Source: a virus. From it: a stretch of DNA of 24,655 bases. Positions 7,887 through 14,451 of the stretch are shown here, one piece after another. How positions within the stretch are numbered: the first letter of the stretch is position 1; the number at the start of each line of letters is the position of its first letter. The stretch is taken from the IMG/VR virus record IMGVR_UViG_3300008055_000366, positions 1 to 24,655 of that record. One strand, 5' to 3'. The position numbers and the translations under genes are program-made. The notes beneath the pieces are model-generated. The model worked only from the letters and a program-made list of their open reading frames with translations, had not been told where the DNA came from and searched no databases.

Positions 7887-9469
7887 TCGCGTGGCCTGCT
7901 GCGGCGCAGGAGTATAACCCGACGCTGATCCCGGCTGAGCTTCTTGGCTCTCCTCAGACGATGACGCCTCTCAATGGTGGCGATGACAGCACGCGGCTCG
8001 TGCAGTTTTCCTTTCCGTTCAGCTATTACGGGCAGACCTTCACATCGGCATGGGTGTCATCGAATGGGTTCGTGTCATTCCAGAGTGCGGCGCATCTGTG
8101 TTGCGATGGAGAACCGATGGCACAGGCGCAGCGCAATACGATTTACGGCTACTGGACCGATCTCGTTAGTAACCCAAATCCCTATTACCGCATGACAGAC
8201 ACATCTGCGCTTTTTGGATGGTACGGCTCTAAGGAATATGGGACGAACAACTCCATCACCTTTGAGATCAACTTGTCGGCCACTGGCAGCATCCAGTTTA
8301 ACTATGGCGCACTGGGAAACAGTTATCATACGGTATCGGCTGGCCTTACTGGCCCAACATCGACTGATAATATCCAGCTTTTCTATGGCACCAACGTGCA
8401 AAACCTGTCGTTTCAATCTGGTCTGCTAACACCAAGCACACCAGAGCCGGAACCTGTTCCTGTGGTGCCTGTACCTGATGCGGTTAACCCTGCACCAGAC
8501 GTAACACCAGATCCTACAGAAGTTTTGCAAAACGAACCTGAGCAGGAAGCCGTGGTCGAGCAGGTTGTGGCAGAAGAAGAGATTGCAGTTGAAGAGGCTG
8601 TGTCAGAAGAGGACATAGTTTCCGACGACACAGTTGCGCAAGAAGAGGTTGACGAAACGCAGGCTGAAGACGCGAACGACCCGCCTTTAGACCCAGCGGA
8701 ACTGGCAGCATTGGCCGCCGGAGATACGCAAACAGAAGACACAAACGATGAGCCTATCGCCTTGGCAGAGGCTCTAGCGACTGAGGAAACGTCGAACGCA
8801 CCGACTGAGGCAGAGGTTGCCAACGCAGTGGACGCGGTGGCCGTTGAGGCCGAGACGGCAGAAGCTGCCAGAATTGAGCAGCAGGCCAAGCCGGACCAAG
8901 CGGCAACTGTATCTGGGGAGGCTCAACGCGACCGCAACGCGGACTTCTTCCAGAAAGAGGCTATTGAAGACGCCGACACGTTTTCACGCGAAACCGTGAT
9001 GCAAGCGTCGCTTCAGAACGTAGCCTTCTTGGCTCAGGCTGACGCACAATACGCACAGCAATTTGGCGAGCAGTCCACGACGGACACCGTCGCTGAGACC
9101 TACTCCATCCAACCGGCAGAGGGGCCGACCTTCGCTCCTGCACCGACGACGGGCATGGGGGATATGACCACACCTGTGGGCCAAGCGCAGCAAATGGAAC
9201 TGCTCGGAATGCAAGGCGACTTGTCGGCTGGTCCAGTTGTCGATGTGGGAGACGTAAATGATGGTGACAAGGAAACAATGTCCCAGCTTGCGGCCATTCC
9301 GGCTGGCTACAGCGCATATACGCAAGCCCGCATCCCTGATGCGCCGTTCTACCAGCCGCGTGATATATACAAGGGCCGTCGCATTCCTGACGCGAATATG
9401 GCATTATATCGCATGATGAGTGGACAGGACGCACGCTGGCAAGAGATGGTGGACGCGCAATATGAGTGA
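7850..9469 (+). CDS. Secreted protein with nidogen-like beta domain and acidic linker
   Basis: A 539-residue protein whose ATG lies inside the 3' end of the previous gene, with AAGGAGG at 7833-7839 ten bases upstream. Residues 1-19 (MGRKVQVLLAALIAWPAAA) are a signal peptide. Residues about 21-185 look like an extracellular beta-sandwich of nidogen (NIDO-like) type: FPFSYYGQTFTSAWVSSNGFVSF, then TIYGYWTDL, SITFEINLS and a final AGLTGPTSTDNIQLFYG strand. A double cysteine (LCCDGE) is present. From about 197 to 375 the chain is Pro/Glu then Glu/Ala/Val-rich, strongly acidic and probably unstructured. The C-terminus ends in IPDAPFYQPRDIYKGRRIPD and a short helix; I recall this ending in marine and alphaproteobacterial phages. 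It is coupled to the upstream repeat protein, which suggests a joint extracytoplasmic role that is unknown. Confidence 0.6.
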   Translation: MGRKVQVLLAALIAWPAAAQEYNPTLIPAELLGSPQTMTPLNGGDDSTRLVQFSFPFSYYGQTFTSAWVSSNGFVSFQSAAHLCCDGEPMAQAQRNTIYGYWTDLVSNPNPYYRMTDTSALFGWYGSKEYGTNNSITFEINLSATGSIQFNYGALGNSYHTVSAGLTGPTSTDNIQLFYGTNVQNLSFQSGLLTPSTPEPEPVPVVPVPDAVNPAPDVTPDPTEVLQNEPEQEAVVEQVVAEEEIAVEEAVSEEDIVSDDTVAQEEVDETQAEDANDPPLDPAELAALAAGDTQTEDTNDEPIALAEALATEETSNAPTEAEVANAVDAVAVEAETAEAARIEQQAKPDQAATVSGEAQRDRNADFFQKEAIEDADTFSRETVMQASLQNVAFLAQADAQYAQQFGEQSTTDTVAETYSIQPAEGPTFAPAPTTGMGDMTTPVGQAQQMELLGMQGDLSAGPVVDVGDVNDGDKETMSQLAAIPAGYSAYTQARIPDAPFYQPRDIYKGRRIPDANMALYRMMSGQDARWQEMVDAQYE

Positions 9470-9980
9470 CGAAGATGAAAAATCTGAAGGAACCGCTATC
9501 GAAATTGGCGGGATTAAGTTTGCTGGCGGTAAGCTATTTGCTGTTCTCGCTGCTCTTTCTAGTGCTGGCGGTGCCCTTTGGGGCGGCTTTGAGGTTTACC
9601 AGCAATTCCTGACGATGAAGGAAGTGACGGAAACCTTTGCTTCTATGGGTGATGAGTTCACTCAGATGAAGGAGCAGCAGGCCAGTAACGAGCGCATGAT
9701 CAAGATGAACTTGGAGACGACGAAGTACCTGTCGGACAACCTTGCATCACTCTCCAGCAGTGTTGGTAGCAGCGTCATGAGCGCCCGTCAGAGCGTCGAT
9801 GCGGTCACTGCACGGACCCAGGTGTCTGAGAGGGAGACATTGCAATCTCAGCGTGCTATTATACAAGAGCTACGTGCGCAGGACGTTGAACAGCAGCGCC
9901 GTGTGAAAGAACTTGAGAAGCAGCTTGATGACAAGATCACCAAGACGCTTGAGAACCCGCTAAGCAAGAGGGATAACTGA
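9462..9980 (+). CDS. Membrane-anchored coiled-coil protein
   Basis: The start at 9462 (MSDEDEKSEG) overlaps the previous stop by eight bases and has a GGTGGA site about nine bases upstream; a longer GTG start at 9420 is less likely. The 172-residue product has a short acidic cytoplasmic-type N-terminus, one hydrophobic segment at about 25-47 (LFAVLAALSSAGGALWGGF), then a long charged helical region. Residues about 120-165 (QSQRAIIQELRAQDVEQQ, then RRVKELEKQL) have strong coiled-coil heptads. The IKFAGGKLFAVLAAL entry to the membrane segment is common in phage membrane proteins next to lysis genes. It could be a spanin-like or holin-associated factor, but there is no lipobox or clear Rz/Rz1 arrangement. 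It is coupled to the next gene by TGATG. Confidence 0.6.
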   Translation: MSDEDEKSEGTAIEIGGIKFAGGKLFAVLAALSSAGGALWGGFEVYQQFLTMKEVTETFASMGDEFTQMKEQQASNERMIKMNLETTKYLSDNLASLSSSVGSSVMSARQSVDAVTARTQVSERETLQSQRAIIQELRAQDVEQQRRVKELEKQLDDKITKTLENPLSKRDN

Positions 9981-10495
9981 TGAGTTTCTGGGATAAGTTC
10001 GAAAGCAAGCAGGACGGCATCGAGGACACGATTGAGTTTACGATCCGTATGGCTGTCGTCACGCTGGCGATGGTCATCCTCGTTGTGGTGGCTGCAATGG
10101 TCGCCGGGATGTTCGTTCCAAACGACGTTGTGGACAGCGACAAGGTGTTCGAGATCATTGGCCCCGCCTTCAACACCATCGTCGGCGCGTTTGTCGGTCT
10201 GCTTGGCGGCCTCTCGCTAAACGCCAACGCTCGCGACACTAAGCCCGAGGAACCGGCTCCAGTCGAGCCTGAGCCCGCTCCTGAGCCGGAACCCGCTCCA
10301 GAGCCTATGGCTCCGCCGCCTGCCCCTATGGTAGCGCCCGAGCCGGAACTCGAACTGACCGAGCCTGTCGAAGACGATGATGACGATGACATGGCCCCGT
10401 GGGAAAAGTACCGCAACGACCTACGCTATGACGCCAATGGCGATGGCGTGGTTGATGAAGCGGACTTCCCTGACTGGAGGAACCCAAACAAATGA
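9980..10495 (+). CDS. Holin-like membrane protein with Pro/Glu linker and EF-hand-like tail
   Basis: A 171-residue protein with two hydrophobic segments, about 25-46 (AVVTLAMVILVVVAAMVAG) and 57-80 (the VGAFVGLLGG region), the hairpin plan of class II holins. After residue 85 comes a Pro/Glu-rich linker (EPEPAPEPEPAPEPM), then an acidic run DDDDDD. The last 21 residues begin DANGDGVVDEAD, which fits the 12-residue EF-hand or dockerin calcium loop with Asp at positions 1, 5 and 12 and Gly at 6. ATG overlaps the preceding TGA, and its own stop overlaps the endolysin ATG (ATGA), so it is translated with the endolysin. The holin role is inferred from position and topology. The calcium-site tail is unusual for a holin. 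Confidence 0.6.
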   Translation: MSFWDKFESKQDGIEDTIEFTIRMAVVTLAMVILVVVAAMVAGMFVPNDVVDSDKVFEIIGPAFNTIVGAFVGLLGGLSLNANARDTKPEEPAPVEPEPAPEPEPAPEPMAPPPAPMVAPEPELELTEPVEDDDDDDMAPWEKYRNDLRYDANGDGVVDEADFPDWRNPNK

Positions 10496-11103
10496 GCCTC
10501 GTAAACCTACAGAAAAAGATCGGAGTAACGGCTGATGGTGCGTTTGGTCCAGGCACGCTTAAGGCGGCTGCCGCTTACTATAAGCTATCACCTAATCGCG
10601 CTGCGCATTTCTTTGCTCAAACTGCGCATGAAAGTGGCAACTTCAAAGCGTTCAGCGAAAACCTGAACTACGGATGGAAGGGTCTGCGCGGCATCTTTGG
10701 CAAGTACTTTCCGACTGAAGGCATGGCTAAGAACTATGAGCGCCAGCCGCAGCGCATCGCCAACCGCGTCTATGCCAATCGCATGGGCAATGGCGACGAA
10801 GCGTCAGGTGATGGCTGGCTGTACAGAGGCCGAGGCAGCCTCCAATTGACGGGCAAATTTAATTTCAAAGCGTTCTCGGACTACATCAATCGCCCGGACG
10901 TGATGACGAACCCGGATCTGGTAGCTACTGAACTGGCGTTTGAAAGCGCCCTGTGGTTCTTCGACAAGAACAAACTCTGGGGCATTTGCGATCAGGGCAT
11001 CAACGATGCTGCCATTCTTGCGCTCACAAAGCGTATCAATGGCGGCACGCACGGTCTCGATGACCGTAAAGCAAAGACCAAGAAATACGCTTCTTGGCTC
11101 TAA
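10492..11103 (+). CDS. Endolysin, glycoside hydrolase family 19 (chitinase/lysozyme-like)
   Basis: A 203-residue peptidoglycan hydrolase. The first 25 residues (LQKKIGVTADGAFGPGTLKAA) look like the end of a peptidoglycan-binding repeat, which leads straight into the GH19 catalytic domain. That domain shows FAQTAHESGNF with catalytic Glu 47, a LNYGWKGLRGIFGKYFP segment, YRGRGSLQLTGKFNF near 110-125, and a C-terminal ALTKRINGGTHGLDDR block. The family cleaves beta-1,4 glycosidic bonds; phage members degrade the host murein at lysis. There is no signal peptide or membrane segment, so it needs a holin, and its start overlaps the holin-like gene by four bases. The length is normal for single-domain phage GH19 endolysins. 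Confidence 0.92.
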   Translation: MSLVNLQKKIGVTADGAFGPGTLKAAAAYYKLSPNRAAHFFAQTAHESGNFKAFSENLNYGWKGLRGIFGKYFPTEGMAKNYERQPQRIANRVYANRMGNGDEASGDGWLYRGRGSLQLTGKFNFKAFSDYINRPDVMTNPDLVATELAFESALWFFDKNKLWGICDQGINDAAILALTKRINGGTHGLDDRKAKTKKYASWL

Positions 11104-11113
11104 GGAGATCAAC

Positions 11114-11278
11114 ATGAAGATCAAAAAACTTATCGGCGGCATTGCCGCCAAGGGCGTCATTGGCAAAACCTTAAAGTCAGGCTTGCCGCTGTCCGAAGCG
11201 AAGCCTGGCAGAGGCAAGATCGCAATTATTGTTGCCGCTATTGCAGCGGCTCTTGGGGTTGTTGCGAATTATCTTTGA
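11114..11278 (+). CDS. Small single-pass membrane protein downstream of endolysin
   Basis: A 54-residue gene with an excellent ribosome-binding site (TAAGGAG at 11101-11107, about seven bases before ATG 11114). The N-terminal half is basic and amphipathic (MKIKKLIGGIAAKGVIGK), followed by a Pro/Lys turn and one hydrophobic segment at about 35-53 (GKIAIIVAAIAAALGVVANY). Such proteins directly after an endolysin are often called holins or antiholins. With another holin candidate upstream, it could be an accessory or inhibitor. Its last 41 bases overlap the tail of the convergent DUF6378 gene on the other strand. Confidence 0.65.
   Translation: MKIKKLIGGIAAKGVIGKTLKSGLPLSEAKPGRGKIAIIVAAIAAALGVVANYL
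11234..11250. terminator. Possible weak hairpin between converging transcription units
   Basis: GCCGCT at 11234-11239 and AGCGGC at 11245-11250 form a perfect six-base stem with a five-base loop, inside the overlap of the two converging genes and covering the minus-strand stop codon. Neither side has a clear U-tract, so a true intrinsic terminator is doubtful. Confidence 0.25.
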
Positions 11279-11528
11279 GCCGATCAACGACTAACATGGC
11301 GTACCCGGCTATATCGATCCAATTGTCGGCATAGTCCGGGTCGCCATTTAATATGCGGGCAATCTTAACCGCAATCGTCTCCAAAGCCTCTTTCTGGTCG
11401 CAGGCTAGACGGTTCCAACCTTCTGATGCCATGGCGTGTTTGATCGACTGCGTAATTGCAGAGCGATCCATGAAGTTGCCATATCGATCACTTCGTTCTT
11501 GCAGAACCTCGCCAAGCTGGTCTGTCAT
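11238..11528 (-). CDS. DUF6378-like phage protein
   Basis: A 96-residue protein with the pattern I associate with DUF6378: LQERSDRYGNFMDRSAITQ near the start, GWNRLACDQKEALETIAVKIARILNGDPDYADNW in the middle, and WIDIAGYAMLVVDRL at the end. The family is widespread in phages; its biochemical role is not known to me. It is the last gene of the long leftward operon. Its start overlaps the stop of the preceding gene by four bases (ATGA), and an AAGG-type site lies upstream. Its 3' end overlaps the late-gene unit by 41 bases. Confidence 0.75.
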   Translation of the reverse strand: MTDQLGEVLQERSDRYGNFMDRSAITQSIKHAMASEGWNRLACDQKEALETIAVKIARILNGDPDYADNWIDIAGYAMLVVDRLKDNSQQPQEPLQ

Positions 11529-11770
11529 TGCTGTAGAACCTTGATCTTGCCTATGAAGAGCGGGTTGATAGCGATCTTGCCAACGCTGTAGAGATTGCCC
11601 ATGCCGCGAGCAGCGTCATTGTCTTTGTAAATCTCATCGACAATGATGAAGTCGGAGTTGGAAAGCTCATTAACCAACTCTTCAAGCGTATGGGCTGGAT
11701 GCTCACCAATGATCTGATGAACCGAATTGCCACTTCGCGAAGGCATATTCATAGTTAACTGAAATCGCAT
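11525..11770 (-). CDS. Hypothetical protein, 81 residues
   Basis: I do not recognise this protein. It starts MRFQLTMNMPSRSGNSVHQI and contains HTLEELVNELSNSDFIIVDEIYK followed by a Gly-rich turn and a hydrophobic C-terminus, which suggests a small alpha/beta domain without membrane segments or cysteines. The FIIVDE pattern is not followed by other ATPase motifs, so I give no function. Its start lies about 55 bases downstream of the previous gene, after an inverted repeat and a possible promoter. Its stop overlaps the DUF6378 start, so the pair is probably translated together. Confidence 0.65.
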   Translation of the reverse strand: MRFQLTMNMPSRSGNSVHQIIGEHPAHTLEELVNELSNSDFIIVDEIYKDNDAARGMGNLYSVGKIAINPLFIGKIKVLQQ

Positions 11771-11787
11771 AGGTAAGTCCTTAAAGA

Positions 11788-11824
11788 TTGACCGGCATAT
11801 ACTAACCGGTCAAGCTTTTGTCCA
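11788..11824 (-). promoter_or_regulatory. Candidate leftward promoter overlapping an inverted repeat (operator-like)
   Basis: On the minus strand TGGACA (11824-11819), a 17-base spacer and TATATG (11801-11796) match a sigma70-type promoter at five of six and four of six positions. A perfect inverted repeat TTGACCGG/CCGGTCAA (11788-11795 and 11806-11813, ten-base gap) overlaps the spacer and the bases just after the -10 box, where a repressor would block transcription of the 81-residue and DUF6378 genes. The alternative is a stem-loop. Prediction only. Confidence 0.35.
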
Positions 11825-12031
11825 TTATCCCTTGCGTTCACGCGCAGCCATCATTTTGTCAGCCACCTCATAGGCGTAGAGACAGATGTTTGATGGGCTC
11901 ATGTGATAGCTATCAATGTCTGCAACGATCAACGATTGCATAGCCTTACTAGCAAACCAGTCGCGCAGTTCCATACCAGGGGCATTATTGCCCGTGGAAG
12001 TGATATGTGGGAACGCATAATTATCCTTCAT
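11825..12031 (-). CDS. Hypothetical phage protein, 68 residues
   Basis: The product begins MKDNYAFPHITSTGNNAPGMELRDWFASKAM and ends in a helix with YEVADKMMAARERKG. The pattern 'YAFP...GMELRDWFAxxAM...AYxxADxMMxAR' is one I know from many phage and prophage hypothetical proteins of about this length, so the gene call is firm although the function is unknown. A good AGGAG site lies about seven bases upstream of the ATG. No membrane segment or catalytic motif is visible. Confidence 0.8.
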   Translation of the reverse strand: MKDNYAFPHITSTGNNAPGMELRDWFASKAMQSLIVADIDSYHMSPSNICLYAYEVADKMMAARERKG

Positions 12032-12043
12032 AACAATCTCCTA

Positions 12044-12229
12044 TTAAAATAAATGCTTGCCGACGACACTGCCGCCATCCCATTGGCCACCAAGAATGCC
12101 TCGTTCTACAGTATATCCGTACTGTTTCCCTGAAGCAGCTTTCTCATCGATGGCGGCCTGTCGTGCTGCCACAACTCTGCTCTCACGCTCTTCAGGGGAG
12201 AGCGTTTTTAGTTTTTCCCACGGGTCCAT
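12044..12229 (-). CDS. Hypothetical protein, 61 residues
   Basis: A small protein with a charged helical N-terminal half (DPWEKLKTLSPEERESRVVAARQAAIDEK) and a Gly-rich C-terminal half (GKQYGYTVERGILGGQWDGGSVVGKHLF). I do not recognise a family. It starts seven bases after the HTH gene with an AGGT-type site and is followed 12 bases later by the 68-residue gene, so it is part of the same leftward transcript. The reading frame, overlap-free spacing and upstream site support a real gene. Confidence 0.55.
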   Translation of the reverse strand: MDPWEKLKTLSPEERESRVVAARQAAIDEKAASGKQYGYTVERGILGGQWDGGSVVGKHLF

Positions 12230-12236
12230 AATTTAC

Positions 12237-12434
12237 CTATTCGTTTGGTTTGTATCCCGACAGCATCGCCTCGAGGACGATAGCCGCAGACCTGGGAATA
12301 CGGGAGTCTCCCAATTCCCAACGGCGAATTGATCTATCAGGGTACTTCCCTAATTGCAGAAGCTCACCAAACTCATATTGAGTATAGCCCAAACGCTCTC
12401 TGGCAAGCCTAAACTCATCAGGTGTCGTAATCAT
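12237..12434 (-). CDS. XRE/Cro-type helix-turn-helix regulator
   Basis: A 65-residue single-domain DNA-binding protein. TPDEFRLARERLGYTQYEFGELLQLGKYPDRSIRRWELGDSRIP shows the usual XRE plan: a first helix ending in LGYTQ, a turn, then a recognition helix (DRSIRRWELG) and a final helix AAIVLEAML. It has no dimerisation or cleavage domain, so it is Cro-like in size. Its start codon overlaps the stop of the upstream coiled-coil gene by four bases (ATGA). The inverted repeat at 11788-11813, about 400 bases downstream in the operon, is a possible binding site, but nothing ties the two directly. Confidence 0.8.
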   Translation of the reverse strand: MITTPDEFRLARERLGYTQYEFGELLQLGKYPDRSIRRWELGDSRIPRSAAIVLEAMLSGYKPNE

Positions 12435-12583
12435 TTATGTTCTCTCTTTAACAAAGCGATCTTTACCTTCGCTGCAATCAGCTTGATCCTAAGGTCAGCA
12501 GCTTGCTCGGAAAGTTTCCGATTAAGATCTTCCAACTCTTGGATGCGCTTCTTGCAGCAAAAGAAAGACGGGAGCTTAGCCAT
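12431..12583 (-). CDS. Small coiled-coil protein, 50 residues
   Basis: Read directly from the minus strand: ATG at 12583, TGA at 12433-12431. The protein begins MAKLPSFFCCKKR and continues as one long helix (IQELEDLNRKLSEQAADL, then RIKLIAAKVKIALLKREHK) with leucine or isoleucine at heptad-like positions, so a short dimeric coiled coil is likely. Two adjacent cysteines near the start follow a hydrophobic PSFF, a possible lipid or metal contact. It overlaps the upstream gene by eight bases and the HTH gene by four, which is strong evidence that it is translated. Function unknown. Confidence 0.6.
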   Translation of the reverse strand: MAKLPSFFCCKKRIQELEDLNRKLSEQAADLRIKLIAAKVKIALLKREHK

Positions 12584-12779
12584 ATTTCCGACGACCGAGC
12601 CGCGCTTCTACTGCTAGGCGCAGCATCTCAGGACGATATCCCCAGATGCGCATAGCTTTCGAATATTCGGTGCAGAGCGAACGCACTTCATCCTCAACAA
12701 GCCGCATCTCACGCTTGGCTTTATCGAGACGAGTAAATGCGTCATCTGCACGTTCCAGAATGTCGAACTCAATATCCAT
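12576..12779 (-). CDS. Hypothetical helical protein, 67 residues
   Basis: A highly charged helical protein: MDIEFDILERADDAFTRLDK, then AKREMRLVEDEVRSLCTEYSKAM, then a Trp/Tyr turn (RIWGYRPEMLRLAVEARLGRRK). It has a good AAGGA site before the ATG and is the first gene after the SNF2-type helicase. About 70 bases of non-coding sequence separate it from that gene and hold a candidate promoter. The C-terminal RPEMLRLAVEARLGRRKYG is basic and could bind nucleic acid, but this is only composition. I do not recognise the family. Confidence 0.6.
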   Translation of the reverse strand: MDIEFDILERADDAFTRLDKAKREMRLVEDEVRSLCTEYSKAMRIWGYRPEMLRLAVEARLGRRKYG

Positions 12780-12821
12780 AATATATCCTTTATAAAATAA
12801 AGCCGCGTTCGAGCGACACTC

Positions 12822-12852
12822 GATATAGAGGACAAATCGACCTGCTTGTCAA
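12822..12852 (-). promoter_or_regulatory. Candidate leftward promoter after the SNF2-type helicase gene
   Basis: A perfect TTGACA (12852-12847, minus strand) lies at the end of the helicase gene. The best -10 candidate is TATATC (12827-12822) at a long 19-base spacing. CGCTTGACA is identical to the minus-strand -35 candidate at 21747-21739. A small inverted repeat (TCGAG/CTCGA, 12809-12823) sits at the expected start of transcription. Prediction only. Confidence 0.35.
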
Positions 12853-14198
12853 GCGTGCTTTTTTGGCTTCAAAGCATTTAAAAGCCTAGACTGCTGCGCG
12901 TCCTTGTCGGCAAGCACGTCCATCACGCGTTGGTCGATGCAGCCTTCCGCGATGATGTGAATAATGCGCACAGGCTTCTCTTGCCCTTGGCGGTGCAGAC
13001 GGGCGTTAAACTGCTGGTAAAGCTCCAGTGACCAGTTGAGGCCGAACCACACGATCATAGAACCCCCACGCTGGAGGTTGAGGCCGTGACCGGCTGATGC
13101 CGGGTGGGCGAACAGCAGCGGGATCTCGCCGTTGTTCCAGTCGAGCACGGTCTGCGGGTTCTTGTCCAGTGCACGTCCGTGCGGAAACGCCTTGAGCAAC
13201 CGCTCCAAGTCCGTCTTGTAGTTATAGGCCACAAGGATATTCTCACCCTCGTTCTGCTCGATCAGGTCTGCCAGCGCTTCGATCTTGACCTTATGCAGTT
13301 CAGCCCAATTGCCCTTGTCGTCCGTGTACATCGCCCCGTTGCACCACTGAAGCAGCTTGTTGGCGAGCACGGCTGCGCTGACAGCCTCGATCTCCTCACC
13401 TTCTGGCAGTTCGGCCAGCAGGTGCTTTTCAAACTCGCGGTATTCACGTAGCGTCGCAGCAGGGAGTTCGACCTTCTCAACCAGGTCAATGCGATCTGGC
13501 AGTTCGAGATAGTCCTCGGCCTTCATCGACATGGCAATGGGTTGCAGCAGCGCGTGGATTTTCTCAGCAGATCCTTCGCGAGGCACAAACTTATAACCCA
13601 TGTAATCGCTATCAAAGAAGCGCTGCTTGTAAGCCGTCATGGTGCGCCCTAGCCGCTCACCAAAGTCGATCAGATAAATCTGCGACCAGATGTCGAGAAG
13701 GCCGTTGGGGCTCGGTGTCCCTGTCAGCAGGATCATATACTCAGTATAAGGCAGAACCTTCTTAAGCGCCTTGAAGCGTTGGCTCGATGAGCTTTTGAAG
13801 CTGGAGGCTTCGTCGATTACAACGCAGTCAAAGGGCCATTTGTTCCCGTAGTTCTGAACTAACCATGCAACATTCTCACGATTGATGACGTAGATGTCGG
13901 CCTCGCGGGACAAAGCCGCGATGCGATTGCGCTCAGTGCCCGTGCAAATCGATACTTCGAGATGCGTCAGATGGTCCCAAATGCGCGTCTCTTGCAGCCA
14001 CACGCTGTTGGCAACGCGCAGAGGTGCGATCACCAGCGTCTTTTCGACAGCGAAGCCGTCACGCAGGTCGCTGATCGCGGTGAGCGTGGTGGTCGTCTTG
14101 CCGAGACCCATGGATAGGAACAGGGCGCAGCGCTTGCTCTTCAGGATGAAGTCAATGCCCTTGCGCTGGTATTCGTGGAGATCAGACCTGTAACGCAT
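12849..14198 (-). CDS. SNF2-type (DEAD/DEAH-like) superfamily 2 helicase
   Basis: The 449-residue product has the full set of SNF2 motifs: HEYQRKGIDF (Q-like), MGLGKTTTTL (motif I), VVIDEASSFK (II), LLTGTPSPNGLLDIWSQIYL (III), FAHPASAGHGLNLQ (V) and QFNARLHRQGQ (VI). Proteins of this size in phage replication modules use ATP to move along DNA; the exact role is not settled. The start at 14198 is preferred over 14207 because AGAGG sits directly against the first ATG but nine bases before the second. It overlaps the VRR-NUC gene by 17 bases. The neighbouring nuclease, polymerase and SSB place it in DNA replication or recombination. It is much shorter than cellular SNF2 remodellers, as usual for phage members. 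Confidence 0.93.
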   Translation of the reverse strand: MRYRSDLHEYQRKGIDFILKSKRCALFLSMGLGKTTTTLTAISDLRDGFAVEKTLVIAPLRVANSVWLQETRIWDHLTHLEVSICTGTERNRIAALSREADIYVINRENVAWLVQNYGNKWPFDCVVIDEASSFKSSSSQRFKALKKVLPYTEYMILLTGTPSPNGLLDIWSQIYLIDFGERLGRTMTAYKQRFFDSDYMGYKFVPREGSAEKIHALLQPIAMSMKAEDYLELPDRIDLVEKVELPAATLREYREFEKHLLAELPEGEEIEAVSAAVLANKLLQWCNGAMYTDDKGNWAELHKVKIEALADLIEQNEGENILVAYNYKTDLERLLKAFPHGRALDKNPQTVLDWNNGEIPLLFAHPASAGHGLNLQRGGSMIVWFGLNWSLELYQQFNARLHRQGQEKPVRIIHIIAEGCIDQRVMDVLADKDAQQSRLLNALKPKKHA

Positions 14199-14451
14199 TT
14201 CGCGCATCCTCTACGTTATCGCATACATATACTTCGACGCCCGCGTTGCGGATCTTGCCGATAATTCGCTCTTGCAGTTTCGTAGGCTTCTTTCCGGGTG
14301 CCTTGAACTCGATGAAGACGACGCGCCCGTCCTTGATAAAGATGCGGTCCGGCACCCCGCTGTTGGATGGCGAGACGAACTTGAAGACGAGCCAACCAGC
14401 CTCTTTGGCAGTACGGCATACGAAGCCTTCAATCGCGCTTTCCCTAAGCAT
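14182..14451 (-). CDS. VRR-NUC domain nuclease
   Basis: An 89-residue single-domain PD-(D/E)XK nuclease. The motif runs ESAIEGFVCRTAKEAGW, then SGVPDRIFI with the first catalytic Asp, then VVFIEFKAPGKKPTKLQ with the Glu-X-Lys pair, then a final helix and strand (NAGVEVYVCDNVEDA). VRR-NUC proteins are structure-specific nucleases, and stand-alone phage forms of about this length usually sit next to an SNF2-type helicase, as here. The start overlaps the polymerase stop by eight bases (ATGCTTAG) and the end overlaps the helicase gene, so the three genes are coupled. It probably processes branched replication or recombination intermediates. Confidence 0.92.
   Translation of the reverse strand: MLRESAIEGFVCRTAKEAGWLVFKFVSPSNSGVPDRIFIKDGRVVFIEFKAPGKKPTKLQERIIGKIRNAGVEVYVCDNVEDARNALQV

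Noticed and set aside
8413-8889. A Ser/Ala-rich minus-strand frame of 158 residues
   Set aside because: It is the mirror of the Glu/Val/Ala-rich linker of the plus-strand secreted protein.
9420-9461. GTG start for the coiled-coil membrane protein
   Set aside because: It would lie deep in the upstream gene and add a Trp/Arg-rich stretch; ATG 9462 gives the usual short acidic N-terminus and stop-start overlap.
11771-12848. tRNA genes or an attachment site in the small-gene region
   Set aside because: No cloverleaf pattern, anticodon arm or terminal CCA-like structure could be seen, and no integrase is present to suggest an attachment site.
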